Assembly: GCF_000565195.1 (NCBI RefSeq)
Contig: NZ_CP006720.1
Coordinates: forward strand, 372,001-436,000
DNA: 64,000 bases
Direction of reading: 5' to 3'
Source of the DNA: Spiroplasma mirum ATCC 29335
GTDB lineage: Bacteria > Bacillota_I > Bacilli_A > Mycoplasmatales > Mycoplasmataceae
The position numbers were made by a program, and so were the translations under genes. Positions within the stretch are counted from its first letter, which is position 1. Every line of letters begins with the position of its first letter. The notes under the pieces are model-generated. The model worked only from the letters and a program-made list of their open reading frames with translations, made no database searches and was not told the DNA's origin. Below are positions 19,903 to 30,858 of the stretch, piece after piece.

Positions 19903-22545
19903 ATGAAAGAATTATTTGATAAAAAATATCAACCCCAAATCGTGGAAAAGGATAAGTATGAATTTTGAAAAACAAATGGTTATTTTACCAGTGATGTTAA
20001 TTCACCAAAACCACCATTTACGATTGTAATTCCTCCGCCAAATGTTACTGGTAAGTTACATTTAGGGCATGCCTGGGATACAACTTTACAAGATTTAATT
20101 ATTCGTTATAAAAAATTAAATGGGTATGATACTTTGTATTTACCAGGAATGGACCATGCGGGAATTGCGACCCAAAGTAAAGTTGAAGAGCGGTTACAAA
20201 CAGTTAATAATATTTTACGCCATGATTTAGGTCGCGAAAAATTTATTGAACAAGTTTGAGATTGAAAAGAAGAATACGCCGAAATTATTCGTAGTCAATG
20301 GGCAAAATTAGGATTAGCGTTAGACTATCAAAAAGAACAGTTTACCTTAAATGATAATTTATCATTAGCAGTGCGCAAAGTTTTTAGTGAGTTATATAAT
20401 AAAGGTTTAATTTACCGTGGTTATCGGATTATTCCGTGAGATCCCCATCAACAAACAGCGCTTTCAAATATTGAAGTTATTTATAAAGAAGTGGAAGGAA
20501 AGATGTATTATTTTAAATACTTCTTAGAAAACAGTACCACTGAATATTTAACGATTGCCACAACTCGTCCCGAAACAATGTTTGCAGACCAGTGCGTTAT
20601 TGTTAATCCTCAGGATGAGCGTTATAAAAAATATTGAAATAAAAAAGTTGTGAATCCAGCTAATAATGAATTAATCCCAGTCATTTGTGATGATTATGTC
20701 GAAATGGACTTTGGAACTGGCGCTATGAAATGTACTCCGGCTCATGATCCTAATGACTATGAAATTGGCATTCGCCATCATTTAGCAATGCCAATTTGTA
20801 TGAACTTAGATGGTACTATGAATAAACTAACAGGAAAATATCAAGGTCAGGATCGTTTTACAGCACGCAGTAATTTAGTAGCTGATTTAACTGCGCAAGG
20901 TTTAGTTGTTAAAATTGAAAATCATCACCACCAAGTTGGTTTTTCAGAACGCAGTGATACGATTGTTGAACCATATTTATCAAAACAATGATTTGTTAAA
21001 ATGCAACCATTAGCAACGGCGGTTATTAATTTACAAAATAGTGCGGAGCGAGTTAATTTTTTCCCCGAACGGTTTAATCATACTTTGTTAACCTGAATGG
21101 AAAATATTCAAGATTGGTGTATTTCGCGCCAGCTATGATGAGGTCATCAAATTCCAGTGTGGTACCACAAAAACAATGAAACGAAAATTTATGTTGGTGT
21201 TAATCCACCCAGTGATTTAGAAAACTGAACCCAGGATGAAGATGTTTTAGATACCTGGTTTTCTTCCGCATTATGGCCTTTTACTACCTTAGGATGAAAT
21301 TGGGATGAAAAATTATTCAACCGTTATTTCCCAACTAATGTCTTAGTAACTGGTTATGATATTATTTTCTTTTGAGTATCACGAATGATGTTTCAATCAC
21401 TAGAATTTACTAATCAAAAACCATTTAATGATGTTTTAATTCATGGGTTAATTCGCGATGAACAAGGACGAAAAATGAGTAAATCATTAGGGAACGGCAT
21501 TGATCCAATGGATGTGATTGACCAATACGGAGCTGATACTCTGCGCCATTTCTTAATGACCAATAGCGCCCCCGGTCAAGATTTACGTTATTCACAAGAA
21601 AAAATTAACGCTTCATGGAATTTTATTAATAAGTTATGAAATGCTTCACGCTATGTACTATTAAACTTACCAACTGCTTTTGTTCCGTGGTCAGATTTTA
21701 CCAACGAGATTAATCAAATTATTAATCAGCACCAAGAAAATAATATTGATAGTTGAATTCTTGTTAATTTAACACAAACCTTACATCAGGTTAAAGAAAA
21801 TATGGATAACTATGAGTTTGTATTAGCTGGCAAAGAATTATATGATTTTGTGTGAAATAAATATTGCTCATGGTATATTGAACTAGTAAAAGTTAATTTA
21901 AATAGTAATCATCAAGAAGTTAAAGAAATTACCTTGCAAACTTTATACTATGTTTTAAAACAAATTTTAATTATGTTGCATCCTTTCATTCCGTTTGTTA
22001 GTGAAGAGATTTACCAACATTTAGATTTACAACCATCAATTATGTTAGAAACATATCCCAATGTTAACTTTGATTATCCGGTTAATTTTTTGAACGATGT
22101 TATTATGATTATTCCTGCAATTCGTGAGTTACGTAATGAGCATAATATTAGTCGAAACCAAGAAATTAAAATTATTATTAATTCCCAAGCTGATTATTAT
22201 GAACATTTAAAAACTTACCAACCAGCTATTAATGAATATTTAAAAAAATTAGTTAATACCGAAATCATTGATGTTACTTATCAACTACCAATGGGGGATT
22301 ATATTTCCTTACCATTATCCCACTATACTTTAGAAGTTATCACGGCTGGTTTAATTGACCGCACTATAGAACAAGAAAAATTAAAACAAGAATTAGTTAA
22401 ATTAGAGCAAGAACTTAAACGTAGTCGCAATATTTTAAATAATCAAAATTTCTTAGTCAAAGCATCTCCTGAAAAGGTTAAAGCCGAACAAGAAAAATAT
22501 CAACAATATTTAAATCAATATGAACAAATCAAAGGAAAACTTTAA
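19903..22545 (+). CDS. valS: Valine--tRNA ligase
   Basis: 880 residues, complete. Class I signature HLGH at residues 53-56 within [18 protein letters not shown] at 524-528, editing-domain block [10 protein letters not shown] and [13 protein letters not shown], the [12 protein letters not shown] block, and a C-terminal coiled coil (from about [15 protein letters not shown]) that binds the tRNA elbow. It charges tRNA-Val and edits Thr-tRNA. It uses many TGA (Trp) codons, which confirms genetic code 4. Controlled by the T-box upstream. trmFO begins two bases after its stop. Confidence 0.98.
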
Positions 22546-22546
22546 A

Positions 22547-23865
22547 ATGATAGCCGTAAATATTATTGGCGCTGGGTTAGCTGGTTATGAAGCTGCCTAC
22601 CAGTTAGCAACGCGGGGAGTTAAAGTTAAACTTTATGAAAGTAAGCGCATTAATAAAAATCCGGTTCAAAAATTAGATTATTTTGCCGAACTAAACTAGT
22701 ATGTTCTAATTCGTTACAAAGTGATAATATCACCAACGGAGTAGTGTTATTAAAAGCGGAAATGGCAATGTTAGATTCCCTAGTTATCAAAGCGACCTAT
22801 GCCAACCGGGTTCCCGCTGGGGGTGCCTTAGCTGTTGATCGTGAGGGTTTTTCGAAATATATTAGGTAAGCGTTAGCTAATCATCCTAACATTGAAATTA
22901 TTGATAAGGAATATTGCCAGATTAATGGTAAAGAAATTACTTTAATTGCTTAAGGTTCACTAACAACTGATGTCCTGCAACCGCTCTTCGTGATTTCTTA
23001 GGCAAAGAATACTTTTACTTCTTTGATGCTGCCGCACCGATTATTGTCAAAGATAGTATTGATTTTAAGAAAGCATACTATAAATCTCGTTATGATTTGG
23101 GAGAAGGCAAGTATTATATTAATTGTCCGTTAACAAAAGCTGAATTTGTTAACTGGGTAAATGAACTTGTTAATTCCGAAGTTGTTCAATTGCATCACTT
23201 TGAAAAAGAAATTTATTTTGAAGGTTGTATGCCAATTGAAGTAATGGCTAAACGTATTCGTGAATCATTACTATTTAGTTCGCTGAAACCAGTCGGGTTA
23301 TCAATACCAAATAGAGAACCCTTATGCGGTAGTCCAACTGTGCCAAGATAATGCAATTGATAGTTTATATAATATTGTTGGGTTCCAAACTAATTTAAAA
23401 TTTCCCGAACAAAAAAGAATTATTCGCAATTAATTCCGGGTTTAGAAAACGCTGAAATTGTTCGCTATAGAGTTATATATAAAAATAATTTTATTAATTC
23501 ACCAGTTTTATTACAACCAACATTACAATTAAAAACAAATCCCCACATTTTCTTTGCTGGGCAAATTACCGGGGTGGAAGGCTATGTTGAATCAGCCGCT
23601 ATGGGTTTGGAGAGTGCCATTAATATTTTTTCGCTATATTATCCAGCAAGAACTGCTTGAATTTCCGCAAGAAATAATGATTGGTTCGTTAATTAATTAT
23701 ATTATCAATGCTAGTCCGGATAATTTTCAACCAATGAAAGCTAATTTTGGGATTATTCCTGATTTTGCTGACCAAAAATTTAAGTCAAAACTGGAAAAAT
23801 ATCAAGCCTATGGTTCACGATTGTTGACAGCTTTAGAAAACTTTATTAAAGAAAACAAAATTTAA
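22547..23865 (+). pseudogene. trmFO: Folate-dependent RNA (uracil-5-)-methyltransferase TrmFO/RlmFO, heavily broken
   Basis: [19 protein letters not shown] is the FAD-binding start. Then in changing frames: FAELN / [32 protein letters not shown] with [64 protein letters not shown], and the C-terminal SPDNFQPMKANFGIIPDF. All are standard TrmFO blocks in order, but at least six frameshifts or stops intervene. TrmFO makes m5U54 in tRNA. In Mycoplasma capricolum a relative (RlmFO) methylates 23S rRNA U1939 instead. Which role this copy had cannot be told. It sits in the valS transcript and is clearly dead. Confidence 0.85.
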
Positions 23866-23978
23866 TTTTTCAACATTTATTATTTTCAAAATTGGCAAGG
23901 TGGTTTTCAAATAAAACTGCTAGTAATTTACTAAAAAAGTTATAGAATAAGATTATATAGAAAAGAGATGATAAATTT

Positions 23979-25397
23979 ATGAATTGAACACTTGATGCTC
24001 TAATTGATGGAAAGTTAATCAACAATGGTGAATGATTAGAAATTATTTCACCAATTGATTTAAAACCGTGTGGAAAGGTACCAGCATTAAAAGCTAAAGA
24101 AATTGATTTAGCTTTTAAAAGTGCTCGTCAATACCAACGAGAATGGGCAAATTTAACCTTATTTGAACGAATTAAATATTTAAAAGACTGAAGTGCCTTA
24201 TTACTTAAACATAAAGCAGAGTTAGCAAAAATTATGGCTTATGAAGTTGGGAAAAATATTAAAGATGGCGAAACTGAAGTTTTACGATCAGTTGAATATA
24301 TTGAATATACGATTGAAGAAGCCAAAAGAATGCAACCAGAAGCATTAACAGGTGATGGGTGAAATATTAAAAACAAAATGGGAATCTTTACGAAAGTACC
24401 ACGTGGTGTTATTTTAGCAATTTCCCCATATAATTATCCCGTTAACTTAAGTATTTCTAAAATTGCTCCTAGTTTAGTTGTTGGAAACACGGTTGTTTTT
24501 AAACCAGCAACCAATGGTAGTTTAGTGGGATTATACATGGCAAAATTAGCAATGGAAGCTAATTTTCCCCGTGGTGTTTTTAATGTGGTAACGGGAAGAG
24601 GTCACAATATTGGTGATTTATTAGTTAGTCATCATGAAATTAATTTAATTTCCTTTACGGGTTCAGTAGAAGTTGGGAACCATATTAAAAATATGGCCAA
24701 AGGTCGTGAATTAGTTTTAGAATTAGGGGGAAAAGACCCGGCTTTAGTATTAGCAGATGCCGATTTACATAAAACAGTTAAAGAAATTATTTTGGGGGCT
24801 TTTTCTTACTCAGGACAGCGCTGTACAGCCATTAAGAGGGTTTTAGTGGACGAAACAGTGGCTGATGAGTTAGTAAAACTATTAAAACCAGAAGTTGAAA
24901 AATTAACAATGGGTTCACCATTAGATAACCACACTATTATTCCCCTAATTGATTTAAATTCAGCTGATTTTGTGCAAGGATTAATTGATGATGCCTTAGC
25001 GCAAAATGCTAAATTAATTGTTGGTAATAAAAGGGATTGCAACTTAATGGCGGCGACTTTAATTGACCATGTTACAACTGATATGCGGTTAGCATGAGAA
25101 GAGCCTTTTGGCCCAGTGTTGCCAATTATTCGTTGTAAAACCGAAGAAGAAATGGTTAAAATTGCTAATAAATCAAATTTTGGCTTACAAGCAAGTATTT
25201 TTACAAGAAATATTAACAAAGCCTTTCATTTAGCTCATGAATTAGAAACCGGAACTGTTAATATTAATGGGAAATCACAACGGGGACCCGATTCCTTCCC
25301 ATTCTTAGGAATTAAAGAATCGGGACAAGGGGTCCAAGGAATTAAAGAAACATTAAATTCAGTGACAAGAATTAAAGGTTTAGTAATTAATTACTAA
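23979..25397 (+). CDS. gapN: Non-phosphorylating glyceraldehyde-3-phosphate dehydrogenase (NADP-dependent)
   Basis: 472 residues, complete. It belongs to the aldehyde dehydrogenase superfamily. Catalytic Cys282 lies in GQRCTAIKR and general-base Glu248 in LVLELGGKDP, nearly the positions in streptococcal GapN (250 and 284). ISPYNYPVNLSISKIAPSL and the C-terminal GPDSFPFLGIKESGQG are also GapN-like. The enzyme oxidises glyceraldehyde-3-phosphate straight to 3-phosphoglycerate and yields NADPH, an important source where the pentose pathway is incomplete. Own transcription unit; the perfect palindrome over its stop acts as terminator. Confidence 0.92.
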
Positions 25398-25406
25398 ACC
25401 TTTAAT
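25371..25406 (+). terminator. Palindrome over the gapN stop codon
   Basis: A perfect 36-base palindrome (18-base half-sites beginning ATTAAAGGTTTAGTAATT) contains the TAA stop. It has only a weak T tail (TTTAATTGT), so termination may be bidirectional or partial. Confidence 0.6.
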
Positions 25407-25448
25407 TGTATAATAATCTTATAAAGAGCACAGAAAGGAAATAAAAAA

Positions 25449-25832
25449 ATGGCACATAAAGTAATTAATACTGATCAAGCACCAAGTGCAATTGGACCAT
25501 ATTCACAAGCAATCAAAGCCGGAGATTTTATTTATGTTTCGGGGCAATTACAATTAGTTTCTTCAACAATGGAATTTATTAGTAATGATATTGCTAACCA
25601 AACTAAACAATCATTATTAAACATTTAAGCAATCTTAGCAGCTGCAAATGCTACCTTAGAAGATGTTGTTAAAGTTAATATTTTCTTAAAAGATATGAAT
25701 GATTTTACCAAAATGAATGAGGTCTATGGTCAATTTTTTAATACGAACAAATCAGCACGGGCAGCAGTTCAGGTTGGAAAATTGCCTAAAGATGCATTAG
25801 TTGAAATTGAAGCTGTGTCGTTTTGCGGTTAA
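25449..25832 (+). pseudogene. ridA: RidA family enamine/imine deaminase with one in-frame stop
   Basis: The frame is uninterrupted except for TAA at 25626-25628. It has the family blocks [47 protein letters not shown] and [20 protein letters not shown]. RidA hydrolyses reactive 2-aminoacrylate formed by PLP enzymes such as serine dehydratase. The stop sits where the family has Gln, Glu or Lys (NI*AILAAA), so a single base change would explain it. All else, including the Arg of the active site, is intact. Loss looks very recent. Confidence 0.85.
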
Positions 25833-25861
25833 AAATGGTTATTTAAATAACCATTTTTTTA
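25831..25861 (+). terminator. Terminator after ridA
   Basis: AAAAATGGTTATTT / AAATAACCATTTTTTT, perfect stem. Confidence 0.85.
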
Positions 25862-25880
25862 TTAAATGTGCAATTTATCT

Positions 25881-26057
25881 TTACAAATAATCCTTTTCAC
25901 TTATAATATTTTTTATCCACTCTTTTAATTTAAGAACGGATTATTCATGAACACCAATCATATTCCAATTGGTAATTTGACAGTTACCACTAGATAATTT
26001 TTCTAATAATTGGAAATTTTTAGTTTCTTTTGTTAATTTATGATATATTAAAGACAT
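25881..26057 (-). pseudogene. Possible small-protein remnant
   Basis: A minus-strand frame of 59 codons from ATG 26057 (MSLIYHKLTKETKNF... GNCQITNWNMIGVHE) is broken only by one TAA in the middle and continues as SVLKLKEWIKNIISEKDYL. The composition is protein-like (Trp, Cys, His present), but there is no recognised family and no clear ribosome site. Confidence 0.25.
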
Positions 26058-26074
26058 AGAAGTAGGTGATTAAT

Positions 26075-26410
26075 ATGGAGCATAAGAATGAAAAAATGTC
26101 ATTAAAAGAAGAAAAGATTGAACAATCATTAAATGAATTAATGGCAATAATTAAATCATTAGATCAAGATGTGAGTGATTTACAAGAACGTGCTAGTTTA
26201 AAAGTATATGCTGCTCAAGAGGATTATGAGGATATTAAATCAGAAATTGATAAAATTCAAGAAGAAATTAATAAACTAGAATACCAATTTGATCTGAGCG
26301 AAATTTCATTTTACTTGATCTTTCTAGATTTAAAATTATTATTTAACATATTAAAAAACAAACTGGAAGTAACAAAATACTTAATTCAAATTTTTAGTAG
26401 TCAAAAATAA
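26075..26410 (+). CDS. Small coiled-coil protein with hydrophobic C-terminus
   Basis: 111 residues. MEHKNEKMSLKEEKIEQSLN leads into heptad-rich sequence (LDQDVSDLQERASLKVYAAQ, IDKIQEEINKLEYQFDLS) to about residue 75, then a hydrophobic stretch (FYLIFLDLKLLFNIL) that may be an amphipathic or membrane helix. No family recognised. ATG 26075 has AGGTGA seven bases upstream; the in-frame GTG 26066 overlaps that site and is less likely. Single-gene unit with its own terminator. Confidence 0.6.
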   Translation: MEHKNEKMSLKEEKIEQSLNELMAIIKSLDQDVSDLQERASLKVYAAQEDYEDIKSEIDKIQEEINKLEYQFDLSEISFYLIFLDLKLLFNILKNKLEVTKYLIQIFSSQK

Positions 26411-26434
26411 GAAATTGTTATTTCTTATTTTTTT
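26403..26434 (+). terminator. Terminator after the small coiled-coil gene
   Basis: AAAAATAAGAAAT, loop TGTT, ATTTCTTATTTTTTT. Confidence 0.85.
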
Positions 26435-26452
26435 AATAAGGAGGTCATTACT

Positions 26453-26899
26453 ATGGATTTAAAAACAACACCATTTTTATTTGAGGATAATCAACAGCAT
26501 TTATTATCTGAGTTTCAAAAGGAAAAGGGCTATATTTTATATTTTTTCCCGAAAGCAGCAACACCGGGATGTATATTAGAAACAATTGCCTATAACAAAC
26601 ATTACCAAGAGTTTTTACAAAAAGGCTATAATGTGATTGGTATTTCGCGGGATAATCCCAAAAAACAACATCAATTTAAATGTGACCATACAGTTGCGTT
26701 TCCAATGCTATGTGATATTGATGAAAAGCTTTGCCAGCATTTTGATGTTATGAAACAAAAAAAGATGTTCAACAATGTTTTTATGGCAATTGAAAGAAGT
26801 ACTTTTGTTGTTGACAATGATTTTAACATTCTCCAATCTTGACAAAAAGTAAAACCCGTTGGCCATATTGAAGATGTTTTAAAATTTCTTAATAAATAA
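26453..26899 (+). CDS. bcp: Thioredoxin-dependent thiol peroxidase (Bcp/PrxQ)
   Basis: 148 residues. YILYFFPKAATPGCILE carries the peroxidatic Cys in the TPGC context of the Bcp/PrxQ peroxiredoxins (usual form YFYPKDNTPGC). GISRDNPKKQHQFK and FPMLCDIDEKLCQHFDV follow the family layout; the fold ends with KPVGHIEDVLKFL. It reduces H2O2 and organic peroxides with thioredoxin. The resolving Cys position five residues after the active Cys is not conserved (atypical or 1-Cys form). TGA at 26840 is Trp. Confidence 0.9.
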
Positions 26900-26992
26900 T
26901 TAGCAAAAACGTTGAAGTTGTGAAAAGTATGGTATAATTTTAACGTTATTTTGTTAAATGTTTAACATATTTCAAAAGAAGGTGGTAAGATT

Positions 26993-28600
26993 ATGGATAG
27001 TAAATTAGGATTAACCAGACGTGAACAGAAGTTACGCTATACGAGACCTTGGGAAGCAATTTGGTATTTTTGTGGACCGATGGTGTTAATTATGGTTATT
27101 CAGGGGTTATATAATATTATTGATAAAAATATGGCGCAAAGTTTTACCCAGGATGATATTATGATTCGGTTTGGGATCACTGCTAAAAACGCTGATAATT
27201 TAGTAAATTTAACAACAGGTTATACAATGACTGCGTATTACACAATTTTTTCGTTCGCGATGTTATTTGGGGTTGGTTGTTCAATTGTTTTTTCAATGGA
27301 ATATGGAAAACGAAATATTGCTGCGATGCGAAAAATTATGGGAAATATGATTGTTTTACAAATTATTACTTCAATTTTTATCAGTACCGTGGTGTTTTTC
27401 TTAATGAATGATAATTTTCATGCCTTATTAGTACGGGTGCAGATGAATAGTTCCTTGTCATCGGCAATTCAAGAGCACTATGTAACTTTAGCATGGGAAT
27501 ATTCGCGGATTTTTATCTTTTGTTCACCCTTGCTATTTTTATCATTTGCCTTACCAACCTTTTTACGTAACGAAGGAAAAGTTTTCATTGTTTTATTAAT
27601 GCAAGTTTTATCAATTCCCGTGAACGTGTTATTTTCGTTTATTTTTGCTAAACTTTGTCACTTAGAAATGTCAGGAGTTATGATGGGAAGTATGATGGCA
27701 TGAACTTTTAATATATGTTTTTCAACCACAATTATTATCTTTTCCAAAAATTCATATTGTAAATTTGGGTTTAAAGATATGAAACTATCATTCGTGGTTA
27801 TTAAACGGGCAATGCCAATTGGAGTTGGAGTCTTTTTTATGAACTTTGCAAATGCCATCCAAATTTTAATTTCAACGATTTTAGTTGTCCATTTGCCCGG
27901 CCAAGATGATGTTTACTTTACTCTGAATGGCCAACGTGTTCAAGCAACCAGTGTCGGAATCTATATTTGTCAATTAGTTTATACTTCAATTTCGCCCTTT
28001 ATGGTGATCTTTATTTCCGCGGGAATTGGATTATTCCAAGGAGCAACGGCCATCTGTGCTTATGCTTATGGGGCGAAAAAATACCAACGGATTGAGAAAA
28101 TTCTCTTCCGGGTGGCATTCTTAGAATTAATTTGGTTCTTTATCGTCTTTATTATTATTTTAGCGTTTGCTGATCAAATGATGAAGTTATATGAGTTTCC
28201 CGCCGAATTAGTTGGCAAATACCGCTGGTATGCTGTTTTAAACTTCTCAACATATCTGTTTGCCGCTGCAACTTATACAGCAATGACTTTATACTCATCA
28301 ATTGGGTGCCCTGTTCAAACAATGATTTCTTCAATGTTGCGATCATTACTAGTAATTGTGCCCTTATCATTAATTGGATTTGGGGTAAGTAATGCTACAG
28401 GTAATAATATTGATTACTTTGTTTTCACCGGATTAAATGACTTAGTCTGTGCGTTAATTTTAGTTCCAATGCTTTATACAACATGGCACAAAAATAAAAC
28501 TAAGTTAATTGATTATCCTGATGATTTTGTCCAACAAGCCAAGGACAATGCTGTTGAAAATGAAGAACAAAATATTATTATTCATAATGATTCTAAATAA
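26993..28600 (+). CDS. MATE family efflux transporter
   Basis: 535 residues with about 12 hydrophobic helices. PWEAIWYFCGPMVLIMVIQG begins the first helix and is followed by LYNIIDKNM. The second half opens with the analogous FVVIKRAMPIGVGVFFMNFA, the internal repeat of MATE antiporters. There is a charged C-terminal tail (QQAKDNAVENEEQN). Drug or metabolite export driven by Na+ or H+. Complete and intact, unlike most other transporters here. It is longer than usual (about 450), mainly from loops and tail. Ribosome site AAGGTGG precedes ATG 26993. Confidence 0.88.
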
Positions 28601-28606
28601 TGCTTT

Positions 28607-28632
28607 AAAACCTTTATCTAAAAGGTTTTTTA
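28607..28632 (+). terminator. Terminator after the MATE gene
   Basis: AAAACCTTT, loop ATCTA, AAAGGTTTTTT. Confidence 0.8.
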
Positions 28633-28810
28633 TTTATATTTTGGTTTTTTAAAAAAAATAAAAATATAATAGTATATACTTAAATAAAAAATGATGCAAG
28701 ATTATAAATTAAAAAAATCAATTTTGTAGTATAATATATATAGTAATAATACAAAGATAACAGGGTATATAGAGTACAGTTTAATATATATATGATAGGG
28801 GCAAACAGTA

Positions 28811-30127
28811 ATGACAAATACCAAAGAACAATTTCAACAAGCAATTAATCAAAACTTGGGAACTAGTAACAATGGACCAAAGACTTTTACTAATGAAAAT
28901 TTTCAACAAGCAGCTGTCCCAAATAAATCACAAGATAATTTTCCCCAGTCTGGACCAGGGAGAAATTTAAACCAATCAGTATTAAATTCGACATTTAGTC
29001 AACCAGCAAATAACATTAATTATCAACACCAAACCAATAATCCTAATCCAAATGGTAATATGGATAATACTAATTTAATTAATCAATTATGACAACAAAA
29101 CCAAGCATTAATGGCTCGTAATAATCAGTTATCAGCCGCCCAAATGATGAATAATCCAATTGGGGGAGCACCAAATTCAATGTTTTATGGGGGAGCGCAA
29201 CTAGGTTATTATCCCGTTAATAATTTGGAATTAGAAATGGGGTTAGGTCCATTAGGACCATTGACTAATCGTAATTCGCCAGTTTTAAGTTCATTAGGAT
29301 TAACAGGGCAAAATAATATTCAACATAATAAGCCAATTTATCAGCCAATTGTCTACCAACCATACATTTTATCACCAGTTGGTAATCACCAACAAAATTA
29401 TTCATATTATCCAGAAACACCTAATTATATGAATTTTAATAATCCTTATTTGATGGGTAATCCTTACCAACCATATTTTACACCACCATTAAATCAATCC
29501 ACATTTTATCAACAACCACCGTATAATCCACCAATTGCACCACCATTTAACCCGCCACCTAGCAGTGAGTATGTAAATAATAGTAATAATAATTACCAAA
29601 CACCAGCGCAAGGGGCAAATAACCATTATGCAATTATGAAACCCGAAATTATGGCATCATCAAATTTAAATGCACCGGCGCCAAATTTAGGGGTCGATAG
29701 TCAATTTGCTGATAATGAATTTGTAATGGAAAATCTCAACGACGGAATGATGAATACCAATGAGATGGAATTAGATAATAATCTCGATAATTACGGATCA
29801 GAATTTGGCAATGACGCCACTACTTTTGCAGAGCCAAGTTATAATGATTCAACAAATAATGAGTTTGACCTAAATAATGATATGGAATTTGGTTATGATG
29901 CTAATAACTTATATGCTGACCAGCAAACAGCTAATTTAGCCGGTGAAGAAGATATCAACCATGAAAAACGAAAACTATCTAAATTTGCAATCTTTATGAT
30001 CGTTTTTGCCGTTTTATTAGTATTAGCAATTATTGTGGTTGTTATTCTATACTTTAACTTACCGGTTGTTCAGAATGAAATTAATTCATGATTTGGAATT
30101 ACCAAAACTTTTAAACCATGGTTTTAA
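28811..30127 (+). CDS. Asn/Gln/Pro-rich protein with C-terminal membrane anchor
   Basis: 438 residues. The first 370 are low-complexity and probably disordered. An N/Q-rich stretch (TKEQFQQAINQNLGTSNNGP) leads to a Tyr/Pro-rich part (FYQQPPYNPPIAPPFNPPP) and then an acidic Asn/Asp-rich part (NDGMMNTNEMELDNNLDN). After EEDINHEKRKLSK comes one membrane helix (FAIFMIVFAVLLVLAIIVVV) and a short tail ending WFGITKTFKPWF. There is no signal peptide. By the positive-inside rule the KRK before the helix suggests a large cytoplasmic N-domain. Such proteins recall the proline-rich cytoskeletal or tip proteins of mycoplasmas, but no homology is claimed. TGA at 29090 and 30089 are Trp. Confidence 0.75.
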
Positions 30128-30165
30128 AATATTTTTAAAAGAAAATATTTTTTATTTTAAATTAA

Positions 30166-30198
30166 AAAAAGCCTAGTATGAGAGAAACTAGACTTTTT
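30166..30198 (+). terminator. Terminator after the N/Q/P-rich gene
   Basis: AAAAAGCCTAGT / ACTAGACTTTTT with one mismatch. Confidence 0.65.
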
Positions 30199-30358
30199 AT
30201 AATATTATTATTTGATTTGAAAGGTTTAATTTAAATATGAAAAAATTACTATATTTGTTATAAGTTTATAATTGTTAATTTAAATTTTCTTGTATTTTGA
30301 TTAGGTACTAATTTTTTGGGTATGTATTTTGTATTTTTGAGTAAGTTACAGTTTTGAT

Positions 30359-30694
30359 TTAGATTAGGATCTGCACATTTTTTATTTTAAAAAACCAGAC
30401 TACAAAACCAATAATTACCAATAAGGGATTATGTTGTGGTAGGGTTAAAGTTAAATTATGGTATTCTTTAACAATTTGGTGACTAACTAGCGCTGAAGGT
30501 TGTTCATCTTCTGCTTTAACTCTAATTGTTTTGTGGTTAATTTCTTCCGGAGTATAAATAGCATTATTAATTATATAAGCTTGCTCGTATTCATTATTAC
30601 TATTTGTGGTACGGATTGCTCCAAATATATTAGGCACAAACAAACCAAATGATATTTTAAGTTTACTAATTAATAATTTAAAATATTTTTTCAT
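30359..30694 (-). CDS. Hypothetical membrane protein
   Basis: 111 residues, complete, with ribosome site AGAGGT before ATG 30694. A basic amphipathic start (MKKYFKLLISKLKISFGLF) is followed by a polar middle (TPEEINHKTIRVKAEDEQP) and a C-terminal membrane helix (LLVIIGFVVWFFKI). No family recognised. Transcribed against thyA, from which it is separated by 165 bases. Confidence 0.55.
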   Translation of the reverse strand: MKKYFKLLISKLKISFGLFVPNIFGAIRTTNSNNEYEQAYIINNAIYTPEEINHKTIRVKAEDEQPSALVSHQIVKEYHNLTLTLPQHNPLLVIIGFVVWFFKIKNVQILI

Positions 30695-30858
30695 TAGTTT
30701 GATACCTCTTTTCTTATAGATATGATAACATAAATTTTTTAAATTGCTAGCAAAAAATTAATTAATTGTTCGTAATTTCGAGTGATTTTATTTGTTAAAT
30801 AAGGTAATATTTACTTGTATTGATACTTTCTAACAGGATAAAAAGGAGTGGTAAATTA

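Noticed and set aside
24806-25219. 137-codon minus-strand frame opposite gapN
   Set aside because: gapN is intact and conserved across this stretch; the antisense frame has no start signal or family.
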